A stretch of DNA of 64,000 bases, from contig DIYL01000016.1 in the NCBI GenBank assembly GCA_002428985.1, positions 124,001-188,000 on the forward strand, read 5' to 3'. The stretch is from Anaerolineales bacterium UBA6055. GTDB lineage: Bacteria; Chloroflexota; Anaerolineae; Aggregatilineales; Phototrophicaceae. Within the stretch, counting starts at the first letter, position 1, and every line of letters starts with the position of its first letter. The notes beneath the pieces are model-generated. The model did no database searches and was not told the origin of the DNA. It saw only the letters and a list, made by a program, of their open reading frames with translations. Positions 1 to 8,739 of the stretch are shown piece after piece. The position numbers and the translations under genes are program-made.

Positions 1-211
1 AGAAAATTTCATCGACGTAATTGATACCTAACAGTTCACTCCCAAACTATTGAATAGAAAGTGCACCATCGGGATTAATAATATCGATGGAACCATCTTG
101 TTCATGTTGTTTAATGGTATCTAGATTTTCAATAATATGTTTTTCAGAATAGAGTACATTATTGATTTTAAGAGCAAAACAGATTTTTAGGTTATGTTCG
201 GGATTATACAT
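1..211 (-). pseudogene. Small unknown gene interrupted by TAG, cut by window edge
   Basis: An ATG at 211 starts 10 bases after the stop of the upstream minus-strand gene and reads 54 codons to a TAG at 49..47. The same frame stays open past the TAG to the window edge, and the read-through peptide (FGSELLGINYVDEIF) looks like ordinary protein. A TGG-to-TAG change, giving Q-W-F-G in the parent, would explain the break. It is either a 54-residue protein or a nonsense-mutated longer gene. No function is recognised. Confidence 0.35.
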
Positions 212-221
212 TTTTCAGTCT

Positions 222-554
222 TCATCCTATTGTAATCCAGCCGTCATAGAGCTTTGCTTTTTCGACAGTATTGATAAAATTGTTTGTTCTACCCATGATA
301 GTTTCTTCCCCAAATGTTGTGTTTTCAATAACTATCTGGAGATTGTGTTGTATTAGTAGAGCTTCATTTTTGAATTGATCTAGCTCTTCTTTTTTCACAA
401 CTAAATACAGATTGTGTGCTAAAGATGGCAGTATAGTTAGACCTAATTCAGTGCGAGCTACCTCAACTCCTGCCAAATGACCACCTAAACCTAAATCTAG
501 TCGTTGTTCAATCCCGTTTTCATCAATGATGTGTACGTCTAAACTTAGTGTCAT
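222..554 (-). CDS. Hypothetical protein, 110 aa
   Basis: Small acidic protein starting MTLSLDVHIID with no signal peptide or membrane segment. The N-terminal half looks beta-rich, with the motif DLGLGGHLAGVEV, and the C-terminal half helical, ending GWITIG. It lies 18 bp downstream of the ABC transporter gene on the same strand and just upstream of a small broken gene. Its size and company suggest an accessory or immunity-type protein, but no catalytic motif supports that. Confidence 0.6.
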   Translation of the reverse strand: MTLSLDVHIIDENGIEQRLDLGLGGHLAGVEVARTELGLTILPSLAHNLYLVVKKEELDQFKNEALLIQHNLQIVIENTTFGEETIMGRTNNFINTVEKAKLYDGWITIG

Positions 555-572
555 ATCTGCCTCCTATTTCCC

Positions 573-2429
573 CTAAGCATACTGTTGTGCTTGCAAACCA
601 TAGAGACGGGCGTATGTGCCGTTTTTGTCAAGTAGTTCGGCATGTGTCCCATACTCTTGAATGCTCCCATCTTCAATAACGGCGATTTTGTCCGCCATCC
701 GTACCGTGCTAAAACGATGCGAAATTAAAACAGTAGCCCGTTCCTTCGATATATCAGCAAAGCGTTCATAAATATCGTACTCTGCTTCGGCATCGAGTGC
801 TGATGTGGGTTCATCCAACATCAGCACATCGACATTACGCAGGTAGGTTCGGGAGATGGCAACTTTCTGCCACTGCCCACCAGAAAGATCTGTACCATCT
901 TCATCTTTATCAATGAGCCAACGACTCAAAATCGTTTCGTAGCCTTGTGGTAATGTCGAAATAAAATTATCTACCCCAACTTGTTGAGCTGTCGCTTGGA
1001 TGTGCTCAAGGTCATCTATATAGCGAATATCACCCAGACCGATGTTTTCACGGGCGGTTAGATCATAACGCACAAAATCTTGAAAGACCGCGCCAAGTCG
1101 CTCACGTAACGAATCCGGTGTGAAGTATCGAATATCAACTCCATCCCACAAAATTTGACCTTCAGTCGGGTCGTAAAACCGTGCCAACAATTTAACAAGG
1201 GTTGTTTTTCCTGCACCATTCAGCCCAACTAAAGCGAGGCTTTCATCTTTGCGAATCACTAAATTGATGTCTTTCAGCACAAAGTCACTATCCTCAGTGT
1301 AACGAAAGGACACTGCCCGCAATTCAATTTCGTGCTGTAATGGCGGAACATCTTGGATTGGCTCGAATTGGGCGAGGGTGGTTTTGGTATTGATCAAATT
1401 TTCATAGTGGGTGAAAAATAATGCACGTTCGCTTAGGTTAACGATTGACCATGTAATGGAATTCAATTGGGTTTGGATATTGCGAACAGCTTCGATATAC
1501 AGCGTCACATCTCCAATGGTAATCACTTGTTCAAATGCTTGCCCGATGACAAATAAATAGGTGCTAATCGTGACTACTGCCTGCAAAATATTTAGGCCTG
1601 TGTTGACCCGTAATTCTTCTAAATTAAGTTGACGACGTTCTTGGTGGACTTCTTTTGTCGTCTCGATAAATTGTTTAAGGATATAATCTCCGAGGTTAAA
1701 CAGTCGCACTTCGCGCGCATAATGCGTGTCTCTGACAATTGATCCGAGATACCACGCCTTGCGCTCTTTTGGACTATTTTCCCAGCTAATATTAAAGCGA
1801 CGACGGCGAAAGCGAAGTTGTGTGATAAACGATGGAATGGTTGCAATCACAAGTATGAGGGCAAGCATGGGACTGAATACAAAAATAATCCCGAAGAAAC
1901 TAAGTAGCGTTAAAATGCCCGAAAATACATTACTCGCTTGTTGGATAAATTGCGATGGCATCCAGTCTAAGCGTTGTGCCTGACGTAGTGTATCGTGAAA
2001 ACTGGGTGACTCGAAAAAGTGCATCCCCTTGAGCGATAGCAAGTGTGAATAAACAAGCTGGCTCATATGAATTTCGAGCCGTCGTCCCATCTCCGATTGT
2101 AGGTAGGTATTAAGCGTTGTGAGGGTTTGCGTGAGAACTAGAATCCCACCGAATATCAATAAGAATGGCAGGATGTCTTGCTCAAAGACAAATACAGCTT
2201 CGCCACTGAGGACAATACCCAAGCGATCGAAAATGAGTTTGAACAAATACGCAGATGCAACTGGTAATAGTGATTGAATAATGCGAATGACAACTGATGC
2301 ACTCAGAATCATAGGTGCGGCATCGTAGCCAATTTTGGCGATTTGTATCAGACTGGTAAAAAAATGTCGGATTGTCTCACGGGTCGTACGATCCATGTGC
2401 TTTGATCTTCGTCTACGTCGTCGGGGCAT
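573..2429 (-). CDS. ABC exporter, fused permease and ATPase
   Basis: Type I ABC half-transporter of 618 residues: an N-terminal six-helix permease domain (about residues 30-340) and a C-terminal nucleotide-binding domain. Walker A is GLNGAGKTT near residue 400, the signature LSGGQ near 520, Walker B VLMLDEPTSALD near 537, and the switch histidine is in ISHRFST. It should work as a homodimer exporting a lipid, peptide or drug. The substrate cannot be read from sequence. A very basic N-terminus (MPRRRRRRSK) precedes a second ATG at 2396 that could be the true start. AAAGGATG about ten bases upstream of 2429 favours the longer form. Confidence 0.9.
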   Translation of the reverse strand: MPRRRRRRSKHMDRTTRETIRHFFTSLIQIAKIGYDAAPMILSASVVIRIIQSLLPVASAYLFKLIFDRLGIVLSGEAVFVFEQDILPFLLIFGGILVLTQTLTTLNTYLQSEMGRRLEIHMSQLVYSHLLSLKGMHFFESPSFHDTLRQAQRLDWMPSQFIQQASNVFSGILTLLSFFGIIFVFSPMLALILVIATIPSFITQLRFRRRRFNISWENSPKERKAWYLGSIVRDTHYAREVRLFNLGDYILKQFIETTKEVHQERRQLNLEELRVNTGLNILQAVVTISTYLFVIGQAFEQVITIGDVTLYIEAVRNIQTQLNSITWSIVNLSERALFFTHYENLINTKTTLAQFEPIQDVPPLQHEIELRAVSFRYTEDSDFVLKDINLVIRKDESLALVGLNGAGKTTLVKLLARFYDPTEGQILWDGVDIRYFTPDSLRERLGAVFQDFVRYDLTARENIGLGDIRYIDDLEHIQATAQQVGVDNFISTLPQGYETILSRWLIDKDEDGTDLSGGQWQKVAISRTYLRNVDVLMLDEPTSALDAEAEYDIYERFADISKERATVLISHRFSTVRMADKIAVIEDGSIQEYGTHAELLDKNGTYARLYGLQAQQYA

Positions 2430-2747
2430 AATAGAGGCATCCTTTGTTGGCTATGATGACACTAACAACCTCTATACTATATCATGAACTTTTGTGGACT
2501 TAAAACAAGTGTGTAGTGAATTAACTTTTATTCTATAGCTGGCAATGTAAAATATAGTGCGATGCAGTCAGATTCATCCTCGTAACCGAAGTGGAATCAT
2601 TTTTACTGAATTTGATGACATCACTTGTCAGATGATAGTTCAATGTTGCTTCCATTATAGGCAAATGTAATTTACAGTCAGTAATGCAATCCGATCCCAA
2701 ACACGGTAAGATAAATAGCACTATTTACCGTTAGCAAAGGATACATA
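2430..2747. other. Intergenic region between divergent genes
   Basis: AT-rich stretch of about 320 bp between the divergent ABC exporter and M24 peptidase genes. It must hold both promoters. No convincing operator, hairpin or small gene was found. Confidence 0.5.
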
Positions 2748-3887
2748 ATGACCGACCGTATCAAACAATTTCAAGAACTGCTTGGCGATCAAGCTGATGT
2801 TGCATTTTTCCCGATGTCATCGGACTTACAATATTTGACAGGTGTACCCCGTGATGTGCCAAACTACGGGCATAATATCCACCCCGGCGACTGGCTCGAA
2901 GGCGCATGGATTACCCCAAATCATGCTCCTGTATTGCCATTGCCCCGTATGACAGCCGAATTCGGTGGATTAAATAAGCTCGAAAATATTGATATTCGGG
3001 TGTTAGGTGATTGGGATGAACCAGCTGATATGCTCAAGAAAATTTTGGATGGCTTCGACCTGCCAGACAATCCGCGTGTGGCAATCAGTGACTTCACCCG
3101 TGGCGAGACAATCTCTAATCTACAACCGATCCTCCCAAATGCGACATTCATCTCGGCGACTGATTTACTTCGTCCGATGCGCATGATTAAATCACAGACA
3201 GATATTGATGAGATGAAAGAAGCGGGTCGCATCACCGAGGCGGCATTCGCCGATACGCTTAAAAATCTCAAGCTCGGTATGACCGAATTAGAAGTTGTAC
3301 AAGAGGTCAATTATCAGCTTCGTAAACATGGCTCCTTGGGACAATCGTTTACAACCTCATTGTATAATTCGGGTCCCAATCATCCGCTAAAATTTGGTGA
3401 ACGCATGGAGACATGGAAACGCAAGCTGGATCCACCTGTATCAATTCTGTTTGATTTTGGTGCGATTTATAAAGGCTGGTGTTATGATTTTGGACGAACC
3501 GTATTCTTCGGTGAACCAACTGATGAAGCCGTGAACGTCTACAATCTGGTTATGGAATCACAAGCGGCGGGTGTGGCTGCGCTTAAATCAGGCTCTGCGA
3601 CAACAACGGATGCTGATGCGGCGGCACGTAAGGTCATCGAAGATGGTGGTTATGGTGAAGAGTTCCGCCATCGCCTCGGACATGGGATTGGTATGGATGT
3701 GCACGAACCTCCATTTTTGACCAAAGGTGACGAAACCTTATTAGAAGAAGGCATGTTATTCACGATTGAACCGAGTATCACACAATTTAACACGTTCTCG
3801 GCACGGGTCGAAGATGTTGTCGTTGCCCTCCCTGATGGCGGTGAAAAATTGACCAACGGTTGGCAGGAATTGATTGTAATTTCATAG
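2748..3887 (+). CDS. M24 family Xaa-Pro peptidase
   Basis: Metallopeptidase of the creatinase/aminopeptidase P fold (379 aa): an N-terminal creatinase-like domain and a C-terminal pita-bread domain. The five expected dinuclear metal ligands are present: two Asp in FDFGAIYKGWCYDFGRT (about 235 and 246), His in GHGIGMDVHEPP (about 311), Glu in TIEPSI (about 340) and Glu in ARVEDVV (about 354). It probably cleaves Xaa-Pro peptides in the cytoplasm. The LLM oxidoreductase follows 25 bp later and may be cotranscribed. Contrast the second M24 gene at 41383-42585, which has lost three ligands. Confidence 0.88.
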   Translation: MTDRIKQFQELLGDQADVAFFPMSSDLQYLTGVPRDVPNYGHNIHPGDWLEGAWITPNHAPVLPLPRMTAEFGGLNKLENIDIRVLGDWDEPADMLKKILDGFDLPDNPRVAISDFTRGETISNLQPILPNATFISATDLLRPMRMIKSQTDIDEMKEAGRITEAAFADTLKNLKLGMTELEVVQEVNYQLRKHGSLGQSFTTSLYNSGPNHPLKFGERMETWKRKLDPPVSILFDFGAIYKGWCYDFGRTVFFGEPTDEAVNVYNLVMESQAAGVAALKSGSATTTDADAAARKVIEDGGYGEEFRHRLGHGIGMDVHEPPFLTKGDETLLEEGMLFTIEPSITQFNTFSARVEDVVVALPDGGEKLTNGWQELIVIS

Positions 3888-3912
3888 AAAATCTTATAGA
3901 GAGGACACGATC

Positions 3913-4791
3913 ATGAAAATCGGGTTGCAGGTATTTCGTTTTAATTGGGTTGGTACGCCGAATAATACAGGTCAAAAATTCGCGGAAATTGCTCGTAAAG
4001 CGGATGGACATGGATTTGCTAGCTTGTGGGTGATGGATCATTTCTTTCAAATGGAGATGTTGGGTGATCCTTATGAAGCCATGCTGGAAGGCTATACAAC
4101 CTTAGGGTTTGCGGCGGCTGTCACCGAAAATATTAAACTTGGCACACTGGTCACTGGTGTGAATTATCGTCACCCCGGTTTCTTGATCAAAGCGGTTACA
4201 ACGCTCGATGTGTTGTCAGGTGGTCGCGCGTATCTTGGGATTGGTGCGGGCTGGTATGAACGCGAAGCATTGGGGCTTGGTTTTCCATTTCCGCCTCTTA
4301 AGGAACGCTTCGAACGGCTTGAAGAAACACTACAGATTGCGCATCAAATGTGGACATCCGATACAGTTGAACCGTTTGAAGGGACACATTACACGCTAGC
4401 CGAGCCGATCAATCAACCGAGTGCTTTATCCCAACCGCATCCACCGATTCTTATTGGTGGTAGTGGTGAGAAGAAAACCTTGCGTATGGTTGCACAATAT
4501 GGTGATGCTTGTAATTTGTTCTTGCAAATGGGTACTGATGCTATCCAACATAAGCTCGATGTCTTGAAAAAGCACTGTGACACACTAGATCGAGATTATG
4601 CGACTATCGAAAAGACGACCTTAGGCACGGCTAATTTAGCTGATGGTGGTGCGGATAGTATTATAGAGACCTGCAAACAATTGGCTGATATGGGTATTGA
4701 TCAAGCGATTTTTAACTTACCCGACTACACAGACTTATCGCAGCTAGATGTATTCGGTGAAGAAATTATTCCGGCTGTTGCAGATTTGTAA
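3913..4791 (+). CDS. LLM-class, probably F420-dependent oxidoreductase
   Basis: A 292-residue luciferase-like monooxygenase fold protein. It starts MKIGLQVFRFNW and carries VMDHFFQM, LGTLVTGVNYRHPG and GIGAGWYEREALGLGFPFP, the last typical of the F420-dependent LLM branch. A TIM-barrel hydride-transfer enzyme is expected, and the cofactor F420 is inferred from family knowledge. GAGAGGAC lies just upstream of the ATG. No F420 biosynthesis gene is in the window, and the substrate is unknown. Confidence 0.85.
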   Translation: MKIGLQVFRFNWVGTPNNTGQKFAEIARKADGHGFASLWVMDHFFQMEMLGDPYEAMLEGYTTLGFAAAVTENIKLGTLVTGVNYRHPGFLIKAVTTLDVLSGGRAYLGIGAGWYEREALGLGFPFPPLKERFERLEETLQIAHQMWTSDTVEPFEGTHYTLAEPINQPSALSQPHPPILIGGSGEKKTLRMVAQYGDACNLFLQMGTDAIQHKLDVLKKHCDTLDRDYATIEKTTLGTANLADGGADSIIETCKQLADMGIDQAIFNLPDYTDLSQLDVFGEEIIPAVADL

Positions 4792-4825
4792 TCGTCATTT
4801 TCAAAGACAAGTAAAGATTTACATG

Positions 4826-4850
4826 AAGGTGGGAGCGCGTATCCCGCCTT
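4826..4850 (+). terminator. Rho-independent terminator after LLM gene
   Basis: A 9-bp stem (AAGGTGGGA with TCCCGCCTT, one G-T pair) encloses a 7-nt loop and is followed by TGTTATTTATTT. It sits 35 bp after the LLM stop codon. Confidence 0.65.
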
Positions 4851-4890
4851 TGTTATTTATTTGGCTAGACAGATCAAAATCATAAACAGA

Positions 4891-5384
4891 TCAATCCAAA
4901 AATGGTCGCGGTCTAGTTTTATAGTTAGATGAATAGTATGTTACTAACCGACCATAGTCCGTCTTGACAGTATTGCAGGTACGGGTTGCGCCTGTCTCAA
5001 CGGCATTCAGTGATAACCCCATATAGATAAGTGGTGTTGGCAACAAATTGGGTGCGTCTGTCGGAATTGCATCCCAACAACATCGACAGGACCTTGGACT
5101 GGACCTTCTAAAGATAGTCCCGTTTCGGGATCAACGCTGGGTGTCAAATCGCCTGTAATCAGTGGATTACCAAATGGATCCATTGGTATTGCGCCCATCA
5201 TCGACATCAGTTGCGACTGATATGATGACAACATACCTAAAACTGTTGCAAAAATTGCTGTATTCTCATTGAACTCAGTAACAAACGAGATCGCCACATC
5301 CAGTGATGTCACATCTGGTATGCCACTATCGCCTCCAACATTATCTGGGGGAGCTATTTGAGTTGCATCATTAAATCCCATCAT
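4891..5384 (-). pseudogene. Frameshifted unknown protein, 164 aa when restored
   Basis: The ATG at 5384 follows a strong TAGGAGG. The frame encodes MMGFNDATQIAPPD..., then turns into improbable sequence after VDVVG. In the next frame the protein resumes as DAIPTDAPNLLPTPLIYMG and runs to a TGA at 4893..4891. Adding one G in the GGG run (plus-strand CCC at 5073-5075) restores a single 164-residue frame. The restored protein is rich in Pro, Asp and Thr, with a short hydrophobic helix in its first half. No family is recognised. A homopolymer error in sequencing is possible, but all neighbours except one are also broken. Confidence 0.6.
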
Positions 5385-5428
5385 ATCCTCCTAGAAATCT
5401 ATACATTGTCCTTTCTGCTATCGAAAAT

Positions 5429-5729
5429 TCACTCACTATTTTTGAGATAGGTCACATCATCAGGCATCCCCAATTCGATACCAGTCTCTGTCACCATATG
5501 TTAGTATTGCTCGTAAACATTTTCTGTTCCTACTTCGCATCTCCTACCAGCATCAATCGACGAATCAAATCGGCAGTTGTACCTGTTGCCCTGCATTAGC
5601 AATATTACGAATAGATGCAGGAATGAGCGGTAACAACCTAAGTAATGCTGTAGCATTCTCCCTGAAAAAGTCACGTGCAGTCAGCAACCAGTCAATCGGC
5701 TCGAACAAGACACCACCGATGATCTCTAG
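5429..5729 (-). pseudogene. Remnant of a pretoxin-like helical segment
   Basis: From 5729 one frame reads LEIIGGVLFEPIDWLLTARD followed by FFRENATALLRLLPLIPASI and ends at a TGA (5567..5565). A one-base shift near 5583-5590 continues as GTTADLIRRLMLVGDAK. A third frame carries TGIELGMPDDVTYLKNSE to a TGA at 5431..5429. The first peptide resembles the amphipathic pre-toxin segments that precede C-terminal toxin domains in polymorphic toxins (for example GEPxD...LPxIPxxI patterns). There is no start codon and several shifts, so this is a relic, not a gene. The toxin link is inference. Confidence 0.5.
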
Positions 5730-5743
5730 CTACCTGATGAAAT

Positions 5744-6091
5744 CTAGTCTTCAATATCCGATGAGGTTTCATTGCCTTCGTTTGATTCTGATTTCCACCA
5801 ATCATATGAGGTAGGGCTAATTTTCATAGGATTGTCAAAAATAATTCGCCGGTTAGATTCAATAATTTTGAACATTAGCTTTACTTCATCCTGATCAGAT
5901 AAAAATTCATTTTCAAGTTCAAATGTAATTCCTGAATCATTAGGATAGGGATTTCGATGGTCATATTTACCTTGATAAATTTCACTTGGAACGCCATCTG
6001 GAAAAGCTTTACACTTATATTGATTTTGACCGACCTTCTCATTGAATAAATGTTTACAAAACATACAGATTTCTGGATATACTGTGCTCAT
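5744..6091 (-). CDS. Small CxxC protein, possible immunity protein
   Basis: Intact 115-residue protein with an N-terminal CMFCKHLF knuckle (Cys 9 and 12) and a third Cys in YKCKAFPDGVPSEI, followed by YDHRNPYPNDSGITFE. The Cys pattern suggests metal binding. Small proteins of this general type often stand alone next to toxin genes. Here it starts 20 bases after the stop of a metallopeptidase-like relic, on the same strand. A start context of TAGGAGGAA supports translation. It is the only undamaged gene in this block, as expected for a retained immunity gene, but the function is unproven. Confidence 0.65.
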   Translation of the reverse strand: MSTVYPEICMFCKHLFNEKVGQNQYKCKAFPDGVPSEIYQGKYDHRNPYPNDSGITFELENEFLSDQDEVKLMFKIIESNRRIIFDNPMKISPTSYDWWKSESNEGNETSSDIED

Positions 6092-6111
6092 ATATTATTC
6101 CTCCTAAAAAA

Positions 6112-6500
6112 CTAATCCCATTTGGGAATTCTAAGTCCCAAACTTTCTAACTCTTGCTGTATACTTTGTCTTGCTATTTTTGCTAGATTCTCATCCATTT
6201 CCTCTAGTATTGAGTAATTATCAGAATTTAGATATTTTGATGTTTGAGGTAGTAGATCGAGAAAATTTGACAAATATTGTTCTAAACCCCTGTGTTCTCC
6301 AGAGTTTAAGTGATTGCGTGCGACAAAGGCTTCTGCAAATGTGTCGTTATTGCCAGTAGTAGCATATCGTGAAACTCCTCCAATAGATGAACTGTTTCAT
6401 TTATGATTCCCAAATATGTTGAGTAAACCAAACCATATGTATAGTTATCTGTTTCTTCTGTAATAACATTACGGTATGCCCAATTAATACCGTCAATCTT
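6112..6500 (-). pseudogene. Broken zinc-metallopeptidase-like toxin fragment
   Basis: Two overlapping frames join near 6374-6380 by a one-base loss. The first (upstream) reads NWAYRNVITEETDNYTYG, then YSTYLGIINETVHLLEE. The second reads VSRYATTGNNDTFAEAFVAR and runs to a TAG at 6114..6112 after RIPKWD. NETVH (6401..6387) is one base from HETVH, a zincin HExxH; the later FAEAF glutamate would be the third zinc ligand. This arrangement (HExxH, then SxYAxT...DxFAEAF) matches metallopeptidase toxin domains. The first histidine codon is AAT instead of CAT, so even a repaired frame would be impaired. No usable start codon is seen. Confidence 0.55.
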
Positions 6501-6519
6501 TTGGTTTTAGCAGATTCAG

Positions 6520-7237
6520 TTAAGGTTCGGACATTGTGATAAGTCGTTGGTCAATCTTTTGAATCAACGTCATATCAGGAGTTTGATTGGCACGAATGCC
6601 TTGCTTCATATTCCGACATGCTTTTATGGTAGGCTTTGAAGGTGTTCTTAACCCACTTAATATCGACAACAAGAATGGCGGTTTCCATCGCTTCAATTTT
6701 TTCAGCAAGTGTCGCTAGTTTCTGTGCTTCAGCTTCGGGATTCCAAGATGAGTCGAATACAACTGTTCGTAATTGGTCAAGTGCTTGTGCTTCAAAGTAA
6801 GCTGCAGATTGCTCTAAGAGAAGTTGTGCAGGTATGTCGGATTCACACATCTCTTCAGCTGTTGTTGCATATTCTCCACCTAGTGATTGTAAAAATCGAG
6901 TTTGTTCATCAAGTGGTAAGTTCGCAATATACTCTTGAACATACGATACAACACCATGTAGGTCATATGGGTCGAGTGCTAATTGCGCCCAAATATTAGA
7001 CATCTGACCACTAGAGACAAGTTCAGCAATGACATTTGGATGCTGTGTGACCCAACGCCATTGTGTCTTGAATTATGGTATCTTTTTGAATTGCATCCAC
7101 ATAAAAAACACGATCATACTCTGAGTTTGATAAGTGTAAGGCTTTACCAGTTTAGCCACTTCATCCGATGACTGGACGAATGCCTCAAAACGATTGTATA
7201 TTAGGTCTACATAGTCATTGAATGTCGGTTTCATCAT
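6520..7237 (-). pseudogene. Unknown protein with nonsense codon and frameshift
   Basis: From ATGATG at 7237 the frame reads MMKPTFNDYVDLIYNRFEAF..., then meets a TAA at 7075..7073 within MQFKKIP*FKTQWRWVTQHP. CAA-to-TAA is the simplest explanation. It stays open to about 6600, where a one-base indel in GCAAGGC shifts it; the continuation GIRANQTPDMTLIQKIDQR ends at a TAA at 6520. Restored length is about 240 residues, mostly helical with no signal peptide. An ATG at 7003 could still give a 142-residue C-terminal piece. No family is recognised. It heads the decayed block. Confidence 0.6.
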
Positions 7238-7389
7238 CTCTCGAACAGGATTTGAGCGTTTGGTTTAAGAGATTGTCCGCTTTCAGCAACTATGGTCAAT
7301 ACTTATGCACACCCCTCAGTTAGATCAGTCAGCGAAAATTGATCTTCGCAATTACAATAGGGTGAACACACACCACAGGAGATATACAA

Positions 7390-8211
7390 ATGACAAATAG
7401 CGAGCGTCAAACAAATCGTGGTTGTTTAAATCGCCTGACACGTCAGATTTCGTTGACGACAATTGGGATCCTCATGATTGTGGTCAGTATCCTAAATCTG
7501 TCTTTTTCCAGTGTCTTAACCGAGACATGTGGGATTGTTCATCCTGTATTGTTTGAGGTGAGTGTTGAAGTTATTGAGCTCAACGAAGATAACCTGAATA
7601 TTCCATTTAGCAATAGTGCGCTTCCAGTTGAGCCGATGCCAGATGCTATAGATGAATCGCTTATTGCTGTGAACTGGGAATCGTGTTTACAGTATTATGG
7701 CTACACAGACTCTGGTGGTAACTTCCAGACAAATTATTTGGGGCAAGAAGTATTTTTTCGATCGGTTTTTACGCTAGACGGTGAAGATTTTGATTTTCGT
7801 GTTGAACCGCGTACAAGTGACACCCCGACGCCATCAATCACATGGGTGATCTATGACTTCGATGCGAATGACGACACTGAGACACCTGTTCGCGTCGATG
7901 CAAAAGTCATACTGAGCGCGTGGGGTATGTTGATTTTGTATTTAGTTTTGCCCGGTCTGGTGATTATTCTGCCACTTTTGTCTGTACTCATGTTGCGGAT
8001 TGCTCGTGATACCATTTGGTGGTTAATCATGATTGTATTGATTGCTAGCCAATCCCTCACAGCCTCGCTCTTTTACATTCAACTGTCGTCTGTATCTGGG
8101 ATTAATACGTTGGAAGATTTTGGTACAGGTATCTTTACAGGTATTATCACAGGTATGGCGTTGGCATTTATGAGCAAAGTTCTTGATAATTTCAGTGTAG
8201 CTGATTTCTAA
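7390..8211 (+). CDS. Membrane protein of unknown function, 273 aa
   Basis: Four hydrophobic segments are visible: about residues 20-43 (TTIGILMIVVSILNLSF), 175-205, 208-230 and 235-258. Between the first and second lies a 130-residue acidic loop with two Cys, probably extracytoplasmic. CAGGAGATATACAAATG gives a strong ribosome binding site. The Lrp-type regulator follows 30 bp later. No family is recognised. Confidence 0.75.
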   Translation: MTNSERQTNRGCLNRLTRQISLTTIGILMIVVSILNLSFSSVLTETCGIVHPVLFEVSVEVIELNEDNLNIPFSNSALPVEPMPDAIDESLIAVNWESCLQYYGYTDSGGNFQTNYLGQEVFFRSVFTLDGEDFDFRVEPRTSDTPTPSITWVIYDFDANDDTETPVRVDAKVILSAWGMLILYLVLPGLVIILPLLSVLMLRIARDTIWWLIMIVLIASQSLTASLFYIQLSSVSGINTLEDFGTGIFTGIITGMALAFMSKVLDNFSVADF

Positions 8212-8241
8212 GAGTTAGCCGCAATATAAGATGGTATTTTT

Positions 8242-8739
8242 ATGAGTATCGAGCGTGGACAATTTAAAATTGACAAAATTGATGTTGCGATTTTACGAGA
8301 ATTACAGGTAAATAGCCGTATCTCTAATACCGAGATTGGGCGGCGTATTGGGCTATCCCAGCCTGCTGTTCATACGCGGGTGAATCGGCTCGAATCATTG
8401 GGCGTGATTCGTACTTACACAACCTTGCTTGATCAGATGGCGCTCGGCTATGAGTTGACTTGTATCATCATGGTGACGATGCAGGTGCACTCTTATGAAA
8501 TTTTTGAGGACTTTCAAGAACGAATTAATGCCATCCCCGAAGTGCTCGAATGTTATCATCTCACAGGGCAGTATGATTATATGATGAAAGTAATTGTCCG
8601 CGACCGCCTTCAACTCGAAAATTTAGTTCTCCGCGATTTCTCAAAAATTCAAGGGATTCAGCATATCCAGACCCACATCGTTATGCGTAATGTGAAAGAG
8701 CCAGCCCCGATTGAGGTACACGAAATTGATGTGTACTAA
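8242..8739 (+). CDS. Lrp/AsnC family transcriptional regulator
   Basis: A 165-residue regulator with an N-terminal winged helix-turn-helix (KIDVAILRELQVNSRISNTE, then RIGLSQPAVHTRVNRLE) and a C-terminal RAM-type ligand-binding domain (about 75-150, with YHLTGQYDYMMKV). Family members bind amino acids and oligomerise on DNA. Its 3' end overlaps the convergent hydrolase by 4 bp. The target genes cannot be inferred; the upstream membrane protein is the nearest candidate. Confidence 0.9.
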   Translation: MSIERGQFKIDKIDVAILRELQVNSRISNTEIGRRIGLSQPAVHTRVNRLESLGVIRTYTTLLDQMALGYELTCIIMVTMQVHSYEIFEDFQERINAIPEVLECYHLTGQYDYMMKVIVRDRLQLENLVLRDFSKIQGIQHIQTHIVMRNVKEPAPIEVHEIDVY

